Shown: positions 35,413 through 44,730 of the stretch, in pieces
Layout of the letters: each line of letters begins with the position of its first letter
Position numbering within the stretch: the stretch's first letter is position 1
Assembly (NCBI RefSeq): GCF_900176305.1
Contig: NZ_FWXH01000002.1
Location: 496,001 to 560,000 of the forward strand
DNA: 64,000 nt
Direction of reading: 5' to 3'
DNA from: Clostridium acidisoli DSM 12555
GTDB taxonomy: Bacteria; Bacillota; Clostridia; Clostridiales; Clostridiaceae
Made by a program: the position numbers and the translations under genes
Notes under the pieces: generated by a model
Seen by the model: only the letters and a program-made list of their open reading frames with translations
Told to the model about the DNA's origin: nothing
Database searches by the model: none

Positions 35413-37044
35413 CTACTTATATTGTGCTTCCCAAATTTCCTTTTCAACAGCTTCCTTCGCATCTTCTATTTCATTTCTATTTAAGCCTTCTTTAACAGCT
35501 GCTTCAACAACTGCTATTGCCACTAATTTTGAGGCTTCCTTAATTCTTGCAACAGGAGGAAGTATTGATGCGCCAGGTTTTGAAAGATCCTGTAATGTTG
35601 CAATTCCATGTGCAGCAGCTGAAAGCATTGCATCTGAAACTGTTTTTGCTTTTGCAACTATTATTCCAAGACCAAGTCCTGGATAAAGAAGTGCATTGTT
35701 TGCCTGACCTATTTTATAAGTAACGCCGTTATATTCAACAGGGTCAGAAGGGCTTCCAGTTACTACAAGCGCTCTTCCGTCAGTCCACTTTATAAGATCC
35801 TTTGCAGTTGCTTCTGCAAGTCTTGTTGGATTTGAAATCGGCATAATAGCTGGTTTCTCATTTATTTCTGCCATCTTTCTTACTGCAGCTTCTGAAAATG
35901 CGCCATGAACTCCAGAGCATCCAATAAGAACAGAAGGTTTAACCGCTGCTACTATATCAGCAATATCAGTTAATGGATTTTCAAATTCTCCACTTTTTCT
36001 TGCATATTTCTTCTGTCCATCTGTTAAGCCCTCCATATCCTCTGTAATAAGTCCTTGTCTGTCTATAAGATAGAAATCATTTATGGCTTCTTCTTCAGAT
36101 AATCCACTTCTAACTTTTTCAAGAAGTATTTGGTCTGATATTCCAACTCCAGCAGTACCACCTCCAAATACTAACACTTTATGGTCTTTTACAGGAATAT
36201 TTGTACTTTCTGCAATAGCATTCATTGCAGATACCATCATTACACCTGTACCTTGAATATCATCATTAAAAGTACAAATTTTTGATCTATATTTTTCAAG
36301 TATCCTACTAGCATTTCCACGACCAAAATCTTCCCAGTGGAGAAGCACTTCAGGGAAAAGCTCTGTAGAGATTTTTACAAATTCATCTATAAAATTATCG
36401 TATTTTTCACCAGTAACTCTTCTGTGTTTATTTCCTGTGTATAGTGGATCATTTAAAAGTTTTTCGTTATTTGTTCCAGCATCAATTACTACCGGAAGAA
36501 AGTTCTTAGGGTTAATGCCTGCAGAAACAGTATATACTGCAAGTTTTCCTATGGAAATATCAACACCTTGAACTCCCCAATCACCTATTCCAAGAACTCC
36601 TTCACCATCTGTAACAACAATAAGTTTAATTTCATCAAGATCTTTTATTCCTGCCTCAATGGACTTCTTAATGTTTTCAGGATGATCAACAGATAAAAAC
36701 ACTGCATCTTTTGGAGTTTCATAATTTTTAGAATAGTTTATTACCGCATCTCCTATAGTTGGAGTATATATAATTGGAAGGAATTCAGTAACATGCTTTC
36801 CTACAACATAATAAAAAAGAGTTCTATTTGTATCATATAAATTCATAAGATAATTGTGTTTTTCTAAGTTATCTTCAAAAACTTTTGTTCTTTCATATAC
36901 AATTTGTTCTTGCTCTTCAATTGTTCTTACTGCATTTGGAAGAAGTCCCGTAAGCCCGTATTCTTCCCTTTCTTTTTCTGTAAATGCAGTTCCTTTATTT
37001 AAAAATGGGTTTCTTAATAAATCTTGTCCTTTTATGTTGATCAT
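35413..37044 (-). CDS. NAD-dependent malic enzyme (oxidative decarboxylating)
   Basis: A 543-residue large-subunit malic enzyme converting malate to pyruvate and CO2. Motifs include FLPIIYTPTIGDA, VVTDGEGVLGIGDWG, the metal/substrate block FGRGNASRILEKY and FNDDIQGTGVMM, and the NAD-binding FGGGTAGVGIS. The length fits the SfcA/MaeA type. It is 21 bases downstream of the dicarboxylate carrier gene, so malate uptake and decarboxylation are coupled, as in malolactic-like clostridial operons. Confidence 0.95.
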   Translation of the reverse strand: MINIKGQDLLRNPFLNKGTAFTEKEREEYGLTGLLPNAVRTIEEQEQIVYERTKVFEDNLEKHNYLMNLYDTNRTLFYYVVGKHVTEFLPIIYTPTIGDAVINYSKNYETPKDAVFLSVDHPENIKKSIEAGIKDLDEIKLIVVTDGEGVLGIGDWGVQGVDISIGKLAVYTVSAGINPKNFLPVVIDAGTNNEKLLNDPLYTGNKHRRVTGEKYDNFIDEFVKISTELFPEVLLHWEDFGRGNASRILEKYRSKICTFNDDIQGTGVMMVSAMNAIAESTNIPVKDHKVLVFGGGTAGVGISDQILLEKVRSGLSEEEAINDFYLIDRQGLITEDMEGLTDGQKKYARKSGEFENPLTDIADIVAAVKPSVLIGCSGVHGAFSEAAVRKMAEINEKPAIMPISNPTRLAEATAKDLIKWTDGRALVVTGSPSDPVEYNGVTYKIGQANNALLYPGLGLGIIVAKAKTVSDAMLSAAAHGIATLQDLSKPGASILPPVARIKEASKLVAIAVVEAAVKEGLNRNEIEDAKEAVEKEIWEAQYK

Positions 37045-37065
37045 TTAATAACACTCCTTTAAATT

Positions 37066-38496
37066 TTAATATATTCCAATAATTTTCCACCATATGGATC
37101 CTAAACCAAGCCATATAATAAAGTATACTATACCAAGAATAAAGTTTAAACTCCACCATTTATTTTGACTTACATACCCTGAACTAAAAAGAAGAGGTGC
37201 AGGTCCATTACTGTAATGAGTAGTTGAAGCTATTAAGTTTCCAAAGAAACCTAAAGTTAACGCAGCAAGCATTGGCGGAACTCCACCAGCTATAGCAACA
37301 CCAAGAAATGCAGAATACATTGCACTTACATGAGCCGTTGAACTGGCAAATATGTAATGTATATAAAAATATGCTATAAGTAAAATAAGCAATATTATAG
37401 GCCAGCTAAATCCATGAACACTTTCTCCAACTAGGTCACTAAACCACTTAATTAAACCAAGTTTATTAAGCTGGTTTGCCATCATAACTAACACAGAAAA
37501 CCATACAAGCGTATCCCAAGCACCTTTTTCACTCTTTACATCATTCCAATCAAGTACATTAAAAACGAGTAAAAGTGATAAGCCAATTAAGGCTGTAAGT
37601 GTAGGATCAATGTGTGTAAAACTACCCGTTACCCATAATAAGAGTATAACAACAAAAACCAAAATCATGCATTTTTCCTGTTTCTTTAGTGGTCCCATTT
37701 TTGAAAGAGCCTCTTCTGCAATTTTGGGAGCATTAGGAGTATCTTTAATTTCTGGCGGATACAGCTTGTATATTATAAGTGGTATAAAAATTAGCGATAC
37801 GATGCCAGGAACAAGTGCTGCTAAGAACCATCCAAACCAAGTTATATTAACATTAAGTCCTTTTGCAAGAGTTTGAGCCAGTGGATTTGCAGCCATAGCT
37901 GTTAGAAACATCGCAGCAGTTATAGTATCTCCATGAAATTCAGAAAATATTAGAAAAGCCCCTATTTTTCTTTCTGTTCCATCTTCTGGTTTTGATCCAA
38001 ATGCCTCAGAAAGTGATTTTATTATAGGATAAATTATTCCACCAGCTCTTGCCGTGTTACTTGGGGTTGCCGGAGCTATTACAAGATCACAAAATATAAT
38101 GGAATAGCATAGCCCAAGGGTTTTTTTACCAAATGATTTTACAAATAGATAAGCTATCCTTGAACCAAGACCAGTTTTTATAAAACCTCTTGATATAAAA
38201 AATGCACAAACTATAAGCCATATACTGCTTTCACTAAAACCTGACATTGCTACATTCATGGAAGTAGTTTTTGTTAAAATTGACAACGTCAAACTTATTA
38301 TGGCTACAGCACCTATCGGAAGTGGCTTTAATATGCAACCTACAATTGTTGCAATAAAAATTGCCAGCATGTGCCAAGCAACTGGTCTAACTCCTACAGG
38401 ACAAGGCAAAATCCATATTACAATACCGATAGCAAGTGCTATGATAAGTTTTACATATATATTTGACAGTAAATTTTTTTTATAAGCAGTTTCCAT
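37066..38496 (-). CDS. DASS-family dicarboxylate transporter (malate/2-oxoglutarate type)
   Basis: A 476-residue membrane carrier with about 12-14 transmembrane segments. Family motifs are visible: VIAPATPSNTARAGGI near residue 140 (the first SNT ion/substrate loop) and ASSTAHVSAMYSAF with ASTTHYSNGPAP near the C-terminus. The sequence resembles plant-type 2-oxoglutarate/malate translocators and CitT/TtdT. It is the first gene of an operon with malic enzyme, behind GGAAGGGGG, so malate is the likely substrate. Confidence 0.9.
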   Translation of the reverse strand: METAYKKNLLSNIYVKLIIALAIGIVIWILPCPVGVRPVAWHMLAIFIATIVGCILKPLPIGAVAIISLTLSILTKTTSMNVAMSGFSESSIWLIVCAFFISRGFIKTGLGSRIAYLFVKSFGKKTLGLCYSIIFCDLVIAPATPSNTARAGGIIYPIIKSLSEAFGSKPEDGTERKIGAFLIFSEFHGDTITAAMFLTAMAANPLAQTLAKGLNVNITWFGWFLAALVPGIVSLIFIPLIIYKLYPPEIKDTPNAPKIAEEALSKMGPLKKQEKCMILVFVVILLLWVTGSFTHIDPTLTALIGLSLLLVFNVLDWNDVKSEKGAWDTLVWFSVLVMMANQLNKLGLIKWFSDLVGESVHGFSWPIILLILLIAYFYIHYIFASSTAHVSAMYSAFLGVAIAGGVPPMLAALTLGFFGNLIASTTHYSNGPAPLLFSSGYVSQNKWWSLNFILGIVYFIIWLGLGSIWWKIIGIY

Positions 38497-38578
38497 ATGA
38501 ACTAAATCCCCCTTCCTTTTTCAAGTCAATTATACTTCTATACGCTTAATATAAGAAATATAGTTTGGTTATCATGTC

Positions 38579-38593
38579 ATAAGTATTGCTTAT
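38579..38593. promoter_or_regulatory. Candidate LysR-type operator upstream of the malate operon
   Basis: ATAAG-TATTG-CTTAT is a perfect 5-bp dyad with the spacing of a LysR T-N11-A box, about 85 bases ahead of the transporter ATG. The adjacent lysR gene makes it a plausible binding site. Confidence 0.4.
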
Positions 38594-38603
38594 AACTTAT
38601 AAA

Positions 38604-38646
38604 TTTATAAAAAATAAAAAGACTATGAAACTTTCTTCACAGTCTT
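38604..38646 (-). terminator. Terminator of the HAD hydrolase gene
   Basis: Minus-strand AAGACT/AGTCTT and TGAA/TTCA arms are followed by TTTTTATTTTTTAT, 25 bases after the stop codon. Confidence 0.8.
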
Positions 38647-38671
38647 GCTCTGCTTTATAATTAATTTTTCA

Positions 38672-39292
38672 TCAGTTAAGCATATCAACCAAATTTTTCA
38701 GAGAGTCTATATTGTAATCAGGTACTTCAGTAAGTGATACGTTATTTGTATCATATAGGCATGTTCTAATTCCAGCTGCCTTTCCACCTAAAACTTCGCA
38801 TTCTCTATCTCCAATTACTAATGCTGTTCTTTTATTAATCTGATATTTCTCAATTAGATATATAAATGCTTCTGGGTCTGGTTTGCGTTTAAATCCATAT
38901 TGTTTTGTGATTATTTCTGTAAAATAGCACATCATTCCATAATGCTGAAGGATTTTTAGTGTTGACTCTCCTCTATGGGTGATAATATAGTTTCTTCCCC
39001 CTAAATCAATAACTCGTCTACATACATCTGCCGCAAATGGAAATGGTTGAATCATTTCTGGCTTCATATCTTTTTTATAAGAAGTATACTTTTCAATGAA
39101 ATTATCATCCAGTCCGTATAATTCCTTGAAATATGTAAGAGCATAACTTTCAGAAATCTTCATATAGTTCAATATATTTTCGTTTGATTCATCTATGCCA
39201 TTATCCTTAAGTGTTTTTCTAAATGAATTAACTGTTCCTGGATATGTATTGAACAGAGTGCCATCAAAATCCCATATAATATCTCTAATCAA
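38672..39292 (-). CDS. HAD-superfamily hydrolase (phosphoglycolate phosphatase-like)
   Basis: A 206-residue HAD phosphatase of subfamily I. Motif I is IWDFDGTLFNTYPG (nucleophile Asp about residue 9), motif II is the Thr in YIITHRG, and motif IV reads ALVIGDRECEVLGGKAAGI. The helical cap inserts between motifs I and II. It starts at TTG; the best ribosome site (AAGGATG) is about 10 bases upstream, so expression may be modest. Substrate unknown. The MarR gene lies 46 bases upstream on the same strand. Confidence 0.85.
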   Translation of the reverse strand: MIRDIIWDFDGTLFNTYPGTVNSFRKTLKDNGIDESNENILNYMKISESYALTYFKELYGLDDNFIEKYTSYKKDMKPEMIQPFPFAADVCRRVIDLGGRNYIITHRGESTLKILQHYGMMCYFTEIITKQYGFKRKPDPEAFIYLIEKYQINKRTALVIGDRECEVLGGKAAGIRTCLYDTNNVSLTEVPDYNIDSLKNLVDMLN

Positions 39293-39338
39293 AACTCATT
39301 CACATCCTTACCTTCACTTCTTTAACTTAAGCATCGAT

Positions 39339-39776
39339 TTATATAATACTTTGTATATCAGATAATATGTGTAAAAATTCCTTATATCTTTCCTTACCAA
39401 TTCCATCTTCAATATGCTGCTGAGCTTTTGCCCATGAAGGTATGGCTTCAATAAGTTTAGTAGTTCCAAGTTCTGTTATTTTAACGCACCTTTTTCTCGA
39501 ATCATCATCGGCTATGTTTACATCTATAAGTCCGCTTTTCCTTAAAATTTCGATATTACGAGTTACAGTTGTTTGATCCATTAGTAAAACATTAGCTAGC
39601 TCTCCTACCGTACTGCTATCTCTAGATGAAATGTCCGCTAACAAAGCAAATTGTGTTGCTCGAAGTTCTACTGGCTGAAGTGCTTTGTCAAAATATTGGG
39701 TTATCACTCTTGATGTCATCCTCAAATTTCTGCAAGCACAGTCTTTTAAGTGCTTTCTACTGCTCTTAACATTCAT
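39339..39776 (-). CDS. MarR-family transcriptional regulator
   Basis: A 145-residue winged-helix protein: VELRATQFALLADISSRDSST, then the recognition helix region GELANVLLMDQTTVTRNIEILRKSGLI and the wing DDSRKRCVKITELGTTKL. An N-terminal Cys pair (CACRN) could be redox responsive. AGGAGG precedes the ATG. It may control the HAD hydrolase downstream; otherwise its targets are unknown. Confidence 0.88.
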   Translation of the reverse strand: MNVKSSRKHLKDCACRNLRMTSRVITQYFDKALQPVELRATQFALLADISSRDSSTVGELANVLLMDQTTVTRNIEILRKSGLIDVNIADDDSRKRCVKITELGTTKLIEAIPSWAKAQQHIEDGIGKERYKEFLHILSDIQSII

Positions 39777-39884
39777 ATAAAATTCCTCCTATCATATGCA
39801 CATACATATAATAAGCCGCTACTTCTCTCATTGTCAAGAACTCACTATAAACTTAATTTACTTTGTCTTCTAGCGCCGTTCCTT

Positions 39885-40412
39885 TTAAAGCCGTAACTGC
39901 CAATCACTTTTACTATAAACATACTCAAATGACTTAAAAGTTTTATTAAGTGATTCTGAATGAAATGAACCTTCTTGTTCAAAAGTAAAACCACATTTTT
40001 CGATTAACCGTTTAGATGGTCTGTTATTTTGAAAACAGCATGCATACACATATTTTATATCATTAGAAAATAGATAGTCCAAAATCTTATAAATTACTTC
40101 TGTCATAATTCCTTGATTGTGGTAGTTACGATTCAACACAAAACCCAACTCTTTTGTATCTTCTCTTCCATTCTCAGAATCGCTATTTACTGCTATGTGA
40201 CCAATCACTTTTCTATTTTCTTTATTTTCTATTGCAAAAATGTTTTCGTTTTGAATATTTTTATACAATACTTCTTTTGAAGATAATAGATTACCATGAT
40301 GCTTCCATCCAGCCATTTCTCCAATACCATCTTGACTACAATAGTCATTTAAATCCTCTAAGTCTTTCTTTTCAAAACGGCGAAGAATTGTTCTGCAAGT
40401 TTCTAATCTCAT
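39885..40412 (-). CDS. GNAT acetyltransferase (RimJ/RimL-like)
   Basis: A 175-residue GNAT protein with RLETCRTILRRFEKKDLEDL at the start, VIGHIAVNSDSENG, the acetyl-CoA loop region LNRNYHNQGIMTEVIYKIL and CCFQNNRPSKRLIEKCGFTFEQEG near the end. The ATG at 40412 is preferred, with AGAGAG 8 bases upstream, over a GTG at 40421. It resembles ribosomal-protein or small-molecule N-acetyltransferases. It is monocistronic. Confidence 0.87.
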   Translation of the reverse strand: MRLETCRTILRRFEKKDLEDLNDYCSQDGIGEMAGWKHHGNLLSSKEVLYKNIQNENIFAIENKENRKVIGHIAVNSDSENGREDTKELGFVLNRNYHNQGIMTEVIYKILDYLFSNDIKYVYACCFQNNRPSKRLIEKCGFTFEQEGSFHSESLNKTFKSFEYVYSKSDWQLRL

Positions 40413-40512
40413 ATATGCCACTCTCTTTCAAATTGGAAATTTAACACCGATGTATAACCATGGATAGTATAAATGTTATTTATTTCAAACTACTATTCAA
40501 ATTTAGAATTTA

Positions 40513-41148
40513 TCAAACTCGAGTTACATGCCTATTAGCTATCAAGAATACATCGCCTATGTACGAAGTGTTGTTCTCCGTACATAGGATGGCACCGTCA
40601 TCACATATACCATATAACGGATATTTTTCGGAAAGAACAAGTAACTCGTCAGTTATATTATCTTTATCTAAATGTGGCTCAACCGAAAATTCAACTAGTC
40701 CGAGTGCTTCATATATTTCCAATTTATCATGTTCGTAGGTTAATGTACATACAGCCGTTTTTGTCATATTTATCGAACCTGCACTCATTCCGATAATCAC
40801 ACCTTTTTGTTCTTTGATGTATGGTATCAGTCCATAAGATTCCAAATAGGCAAACTGGGTAGGTGTATCTCCACCTGAGAGCCATAAAACATCAGCATTT
40901 CTAACGGTATCTTGTGCTGTTTCTCTTGACATTCTGCTATCTATAACATCTACGCTACCAAAAGTTATCCCGCAATCGGAAAACATCTTTAAAAAGTGAT
41001 TACAATACCAATCCGTTCTCTCATGTATATTTTCAAATTCAGAAGCCACAAAAACAAAGTTCATGCATGTTTTTATATATGTCTTTAATAACCTACTAAA
41101 ATCGTCGGTAAATCCATTAGAAAATCCACTTGTCAGTATTTTAACCAT
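40513..41148 (-). CDS. Peptidase family S51 (dipeptidase E-like)
   Basis: A 211-residue protein with the S51 fold: VLWLSGGDTPTQFAYLE, the nucleophile elbow IGMSAGSINM (Ser about residue 120) and LGLVEFSVEPHLDKDN carrying the catalytic His region. Family members hydrolyse Asp-X dipeptides in the cytoplasm. GGAGGA precedes the ATG. Single gene. Confidence 0.85.
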   Translation of the reverse strand: MVKILTSGFSNGFTDDFSRLLKTYIKTCMNFVFVASEFENIHERTDWYCNHFLKMFSDCGITFGSVDVIDSRMSRETAQDTVRNADVLWLSGGDTPTQFAYLESYGLIPYIKEQKGVIIGMSAGSINMTKTAVCTLTYEHDKLEIYEALGLVEFSVEPHLDKDNITDELLVLSEKYPLYGICDDGAILCTENNTSYIGDVFLIANRHVTRV

Positions 41149-41288
41149 AATATATCCTCCTCAATTTTGGAATATATTTTTTAAAATATATCACTATTAT
41201 AACTGCTATGATAGTCATAATTTACTTTAAAATGATATATATGTAAGATTCTCCGTTAAACCTATATATAAACATGATACCTCTATAT

Positions 41289-41385
41289 TTATTCTCTTAA
41301 CTTCATCATTAAATGTTCAGTTACTCCTGCTCTATATAAATTAGGTATAGAACCTACTTCACTGTATCCAATTCTTCATATTATT
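41289..41385 (-). pseudogene. C-terminal scrap of a GNAT acetyltransferase
   Basis: Right after the VWA gene stop, the minus strand reads YEELDTV and, after a one-base frame change, EVGSIPNLYRAGVTEHLMMK followed by LRE and a stop. The PNxYxxGVxEhLM ending is characteristic of GNAT acetyltransferases. No N-terminal part remains. About 140 bases between this and the S51 gene contain nothing else recognisable. Confidence 0.5.
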
Positions 41386-41399
41386 ACCTCATATATTGT

Positions 41400-42779
41400 T
41401 TAAATCCGTTCTGGTTCCTGATTCATCATTGAAAATCCACTTTTTATAAGTTCATCAGCACCATCATCTTTTATCTCAACACTTCTAAGTTTTTTTATAA
41501 TTCCATAAGGTTCTTTTAAAGAAAGTTTATCTCCTCTTCCTGAAATAACCCATAGCGTTTTATATCCATTAGGCGTTACTAAAAGCTCCTCTTCACCCTT
41601 GCCATCAGTAAAGTAAATTAACAAATTAAATTTATGCTTATTCACATATTCAAAAACAGGATTAAATTTAGTACCACCTCTTGGGGCTATTCGCTCTCTT
41701 ATATCTTTTAAGAATTTGATTTTATAAATCCGTCTTATTTCATTGTCACATTCTATAATAGTAATTTCATGCTTATAATTTTTTACTATACCAATTACTT
41801 CTTTAATTGCCTGATTAAATTCCTCATCGCTAATGCTTCCACTTATATCAATGGCCACAGCAATTTCTGCCATGTGGTCTCTAAGCTCACCTCTTAAATC
41901 CAATCTGTCAGGCTGCCTTCTGCTTCTTCTTGTTATAGTTTTCTTTTTATTACTTTCAATAGTTCCCATTAACTTTTTAAGATATAAATTCCAAGGCAAT
42001 TCACCATTGCTGCTTTTAAGTGAAGCTACCATACTATCTAAATATTCAGGTATTGTTCCCTTTTTAGCATTATTAATAAACTTCTCAGTAAATTCTTTAA
42101 GTGTTTTTTCATCTATATCACTGGATTCTTCCCAAATATCATGAGTATTTTGAGGATTATACTCTGTTTCCACTTTATCATCTTTATCATTATCTTCTTC
42201 TCTATACTCTTCATCTATGTCTATTGCAGTTTGAATCTCCTCTACATAGTATTCAAAGGTTTTAAAAGGAAAAAGTTTTAAATTATATTTTACATTTACC
42301 CAATCTAAAGTAGTTGCATAGGGAGGTAAATTATCCAAAAATGTATTTACCACTATATCCATTGCCATATTAACAGCAAAGGAATTGTAATTTTCCTTAA
42401 ATTTCTTAGCTCTTATTAGATGCATGGACAATATGTGTAATATTTCATGTTTTATAGTACTTTCCATCTGTTTTATATTAAGATTTAGAAAAATTATAGG
42501 ATTAAAATATATAACATATTTTGCTCCCTTAAAGTTCACAGCAGTTGGACTACTTATATTAAACCTTATTTCTCTTTCCATCTGAAACAAAAAGTATCCG
42601 TAGAAATTATCCTCATCTTCCATAAGACTTAAATTAACTTTATCTATAAGAATAAAAAATCTGCTTTTAAATTCTTCTGGAACATTATCATTCTTATAAT
42701 TTGTCTTAAAAAAAGTATCAACAATTTTATTTGCCTCTTCACAAAGATTTTTTACTTCATTATCAAATTTACTTTCCAT
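41400..42779 (-). CDS. DUF2201-type putative metallopeptidase with VWA-like domain
   Basis: A 459-residue protein. The N-terminal half carries a zinc-peptidase-like HEILHILSMH (His111, Glu112, His115, possibly His120). An acidic linker (about 190-225) precedes a VWA-like domain from about residue 305 with the MIDAS-type VAIDISGSISDEEF and IYFTDGKGEEEL. It is the third gene of an operon with a MoxR-type ATPase, which typically remodels VWA partners. Function is unknown; the pair may act as a chaperone/protease module. AAGGTGAT precedes the ATG and the gap to the ATPase gene is 6 bases. Confidence 0.82.
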   Translation of the reverse strand: MESKFDNEVKNLCEEANKIVDTFFKTNYKNDNVPEEFKSRFFILIDKVNLSLMEDEDNFYGYFLFQMEREIRFNISSPTAVNFKGAKYVIYFNPIIFLNLNIKQMESTIKHEILHILSMHLIRAKKFKENYNSFAVNMAMDIVVNTFLDNLPPYATTLDWVNVKYNLKLFPFKTFEYYVEEIQTAIDIDEEYREEDNDKDDKVETEYNPQNTHDIWEESSDIDEKTLKEFTEKFINNAKKGTIPEYLDSMVASLKSSNGELPWNLYLKKLMGTIESNKKKTITRRSRRQPDRLDLRGELRDHMAEIAVAIDISGSISDEEFNQAIKEVIGIVKNYKHEITIIECDNEIRRIYKIKFLKDIRERIAPRGGTKFNPVFEYVNKHKFNLLIYFTDGKGEEELLVTPNGYKTLWVISGRGDKLSLKEPYGIIKKLRSVEIKDDGADELIKSGFSMMNQEPERI

Positions 42780-42785
42780 AAATTA

Positions 42786-43913
42786 TCACCTTATTAAATT
42801 GTAGGATTCGAAGAACATTCCTACAAAAGCTTCATTTTCTATAGCATACTTATATATTCCTGTATAACTATTTTTAATATCTTTCATTATACCTATCCTT
42901 AAATCTGCAGGATATATTTCTAAGAGTTCAATAAGTCTATTAGTATGGTACTCTGAATCATAATTATTATTTTTTATATTTAACTCCATGTTTTTCAAAA
43001 TATTCTTTGCTGATAGGTAAAGTCTTGTATGCGTTTCACTTTTTACTCTTTCCACAATAGCCTTGTTAATAGAATCTCCTGAAAAAACATCCTCATAGGA
43101 TATTAACGGCCTATAATTTGATTCGACAAAACTTACAAACTCTTCAGCAATTAATTTTCCTACATTTCCTTTTATAACATTTAAGAAAACAGCTCTAGGT
43201 ATTGAATCTTTGCTTTCCTTATAAATTTTATAAGCGCTAGAGATTCTCTCATAACTTCTTGGGGTTGCTCTTATATCATCTTCATTTATTTTGTGTAGAT
43301 ACTCTGGAAATGTTGATATAAACTCTATGACCTTTTGATCAATTGCTGCATCCCCTGCCCAATCTAACCACTGAATGTAATCTGACTCCATGTATAACCA
43401 TACAAATCTATTTTCCTGCGCTGCATCCATATCCACAACCTGATAATCAAAATCATAACCATTTTTACTTGAAGGATTCATAGCTGCCAATATTTTTACA
43501 TTATCATGCAACTTATATCCATTAATCTCTCTATTTAATATTAAGTTCATAAGTTCTTGTTGAACTGTATGTTCGCAGCGGTTTATCTCATCTATAAACA
43601 ATAGAACTTTTTTACCATTTTTTATCTCTTCATCAATTTCTCTAAGCTTATTGTGAACTGCATACACTGTAGTTTTTCTTACTTCCTTTTCATTCATATC
43701 ATTGATTACTTCATAGGATTCTATAGTTGGAAGCCCTCCTATTTCACCCTCTTTAAGGAGATTACCATCAATTACAATTAAGCTAAGGTTATCCTCTTTA
43801 GCTACTTTTCTTGCCAAAGCCGTTTTTCCTATTCCACTTTCACCAACTATTAGCGGAACTTCTCCAGTAGCTAGTACTAATTCGGTACTTTTCAATGTAT
43901 CTGTAAAATTCAT
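42786..43913 (-). CDS. MoxR-type AAA+ ATPase
   Basis: A 375-residue single-domain AAA+ protein with Walker A GESGIGKTA (24-32), Walker B KVLLFIDEINRCEH and sensor I KILAAMNPSSKNGYDFDYQ, followed by the AAA_5 helical lid. MoxR ATPases act with VWA proteins in assembly or conflict-type modules. It sits between the repeat protein (13-base gap) and the metallopeptidase/VWA gene (6-base gap), so all three are made together. Confidence 0.87.
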   Translation of the reverse strand: MNFTDTLKSTELVLATGEVPLIVGESGIGKTALARKVAKEDNLSLIVIDGNLLKEGEIGGLPTIESYEVINDMNEKEVRKTTVYAVHNKLREIDEEIKNGKKVLLFIDEINRCEHTVQQELMNLILNREINGYKLHDNVKILAAMNPSSKNGYDFDYQVVDMDAAQENRFVWLYMESDYIQWLDWAGDAAIDQKVIEFISTFPEYLHKINEDDIRATPRSYERISSAYKIYKESKDSIPRAVFLNVIKGNVGKLIAEEFVSFVESNYRPLISYEDVFSGDSINKAIVERVKSETHTRLYLSAKNILKNMELNIKNNNYDSEYHTNRLIELLEIYPADLRIGIMKDIKNSYTGIYKYAIENEAFVGMFFESYNLIR

Positions 43914-43926
43914 AATGTATCATCTC

Positions 43927-44730
43927 CTATATCATCTTCAGTTTTTCATCTACAGCTATTTTTTTAGCATATTTGCTTCCATATTCATAAATAAACATTA
44001 GCTTGTTATCTGGCATAACGTTATTACTCTTATCAATGCTTTTATAATTCAAAAAATCCCTAACATATTTTTCATCAATGTCTTCCTTTGATAATTGTTC
44101 CTTTAACAACTGTTCTAATTCGTCTTTAGTTATATTTTTAATAACATATTTGATTACTAAAAAATTTAGCCTCAAAAATTCCAATATTTTATTCTTATCT
44201 AAATTATTTATAAACGTAATAGCCTTCTCATTATTCTTTACAGCTGTAATTTCTGCATTATGTGAAGGTGAATTTATATACCTTAATGCATCATAACTTA
44301 TTTTTACAGCCTCCTCTTGTACACTCTCAAAAGGCTCCCTAATAAACTTTATTGCTTCATAATTTTTTCTTATAGCTGATAGCTGTATTTCTTCACTTGG
44401 ATTATTAATATATTTAATAGCCCATCCAGCCTGGTTTATAGCTAATTTTATTAATTTATCTGTAGGTTTTTTAATAAACTCCAAATTAGTCCACCCAGAG
44501 TTTACTGCTTTTATCATCATATTTTCTGTTGGTTTTTCAACAAATTCAATTGCTCTCCCATTATTAGCTACAGCTACTTCTTGCATCTCTATAGTTGGAT
44601 TATTTATATTCTTTAATACAAGTCCATTTTCTTTTACTGCTAGCAGTTTCATTTCATCTGTTGGATTATCTATATACCCTATGGCGCTTGGATTATTTTT
44701 TATTATTTCAATAAGTTTTAATTTTTCCAT
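43927..44730 (-). CDS. DUF4116-like repeat protein, first gene of the MoxR/VWA operon
   Basis: A 267-residue protein built mainly of eight tandem repeats of about 22 residues (about residues 8-185), with consensus NxPTxExxxxAVxxNxxAIxFI; good copies are NNPTIEMQEVAVANNGRAIE and NNPSEEIQLSAIRKNYEAIK. The repeats resemble DUF4116 and would stack as helix pairs into a solenoid, suited to binding other proteins. The C-terminal 80 residues are non-repetitive and charged. No signal peptide. Role unknown; it may recognise the target of the downstream ATPase/peptidase pair. Confidence 0.75.
   Translation of the reverse strand: MEKLKLIEIIKNNPSAIGYIDNPTDEMKLLAVKENGLVLKNINNPTIEMQEVAVANNGRAIEFVEKPTENMMIKAVNSGWTNLEFIKKPTDKLIKLAINQAGWAIKYINNPSEEIQLSAIRKNYEAIKFIREPFESVQEEAVKISYDALRYINSPSHNAEITAVKNNEKAITFINNLDKNKILEFLRLNFLVIKYVIKNITKDELEQLLKEQLSKEDIDEKYVRDFLNYKSIDKSNNVMPDNKLMFIYEYGSKYAKKIAVDEKLKMI

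Noticed and set aside
43927-44730. CRISPR-like or DNA-level tandem repeat
   Set aside because: The repetition is at the protein level (22-residue units) with divergent DNA; no spaced identical repeats occur anywhere in the window.
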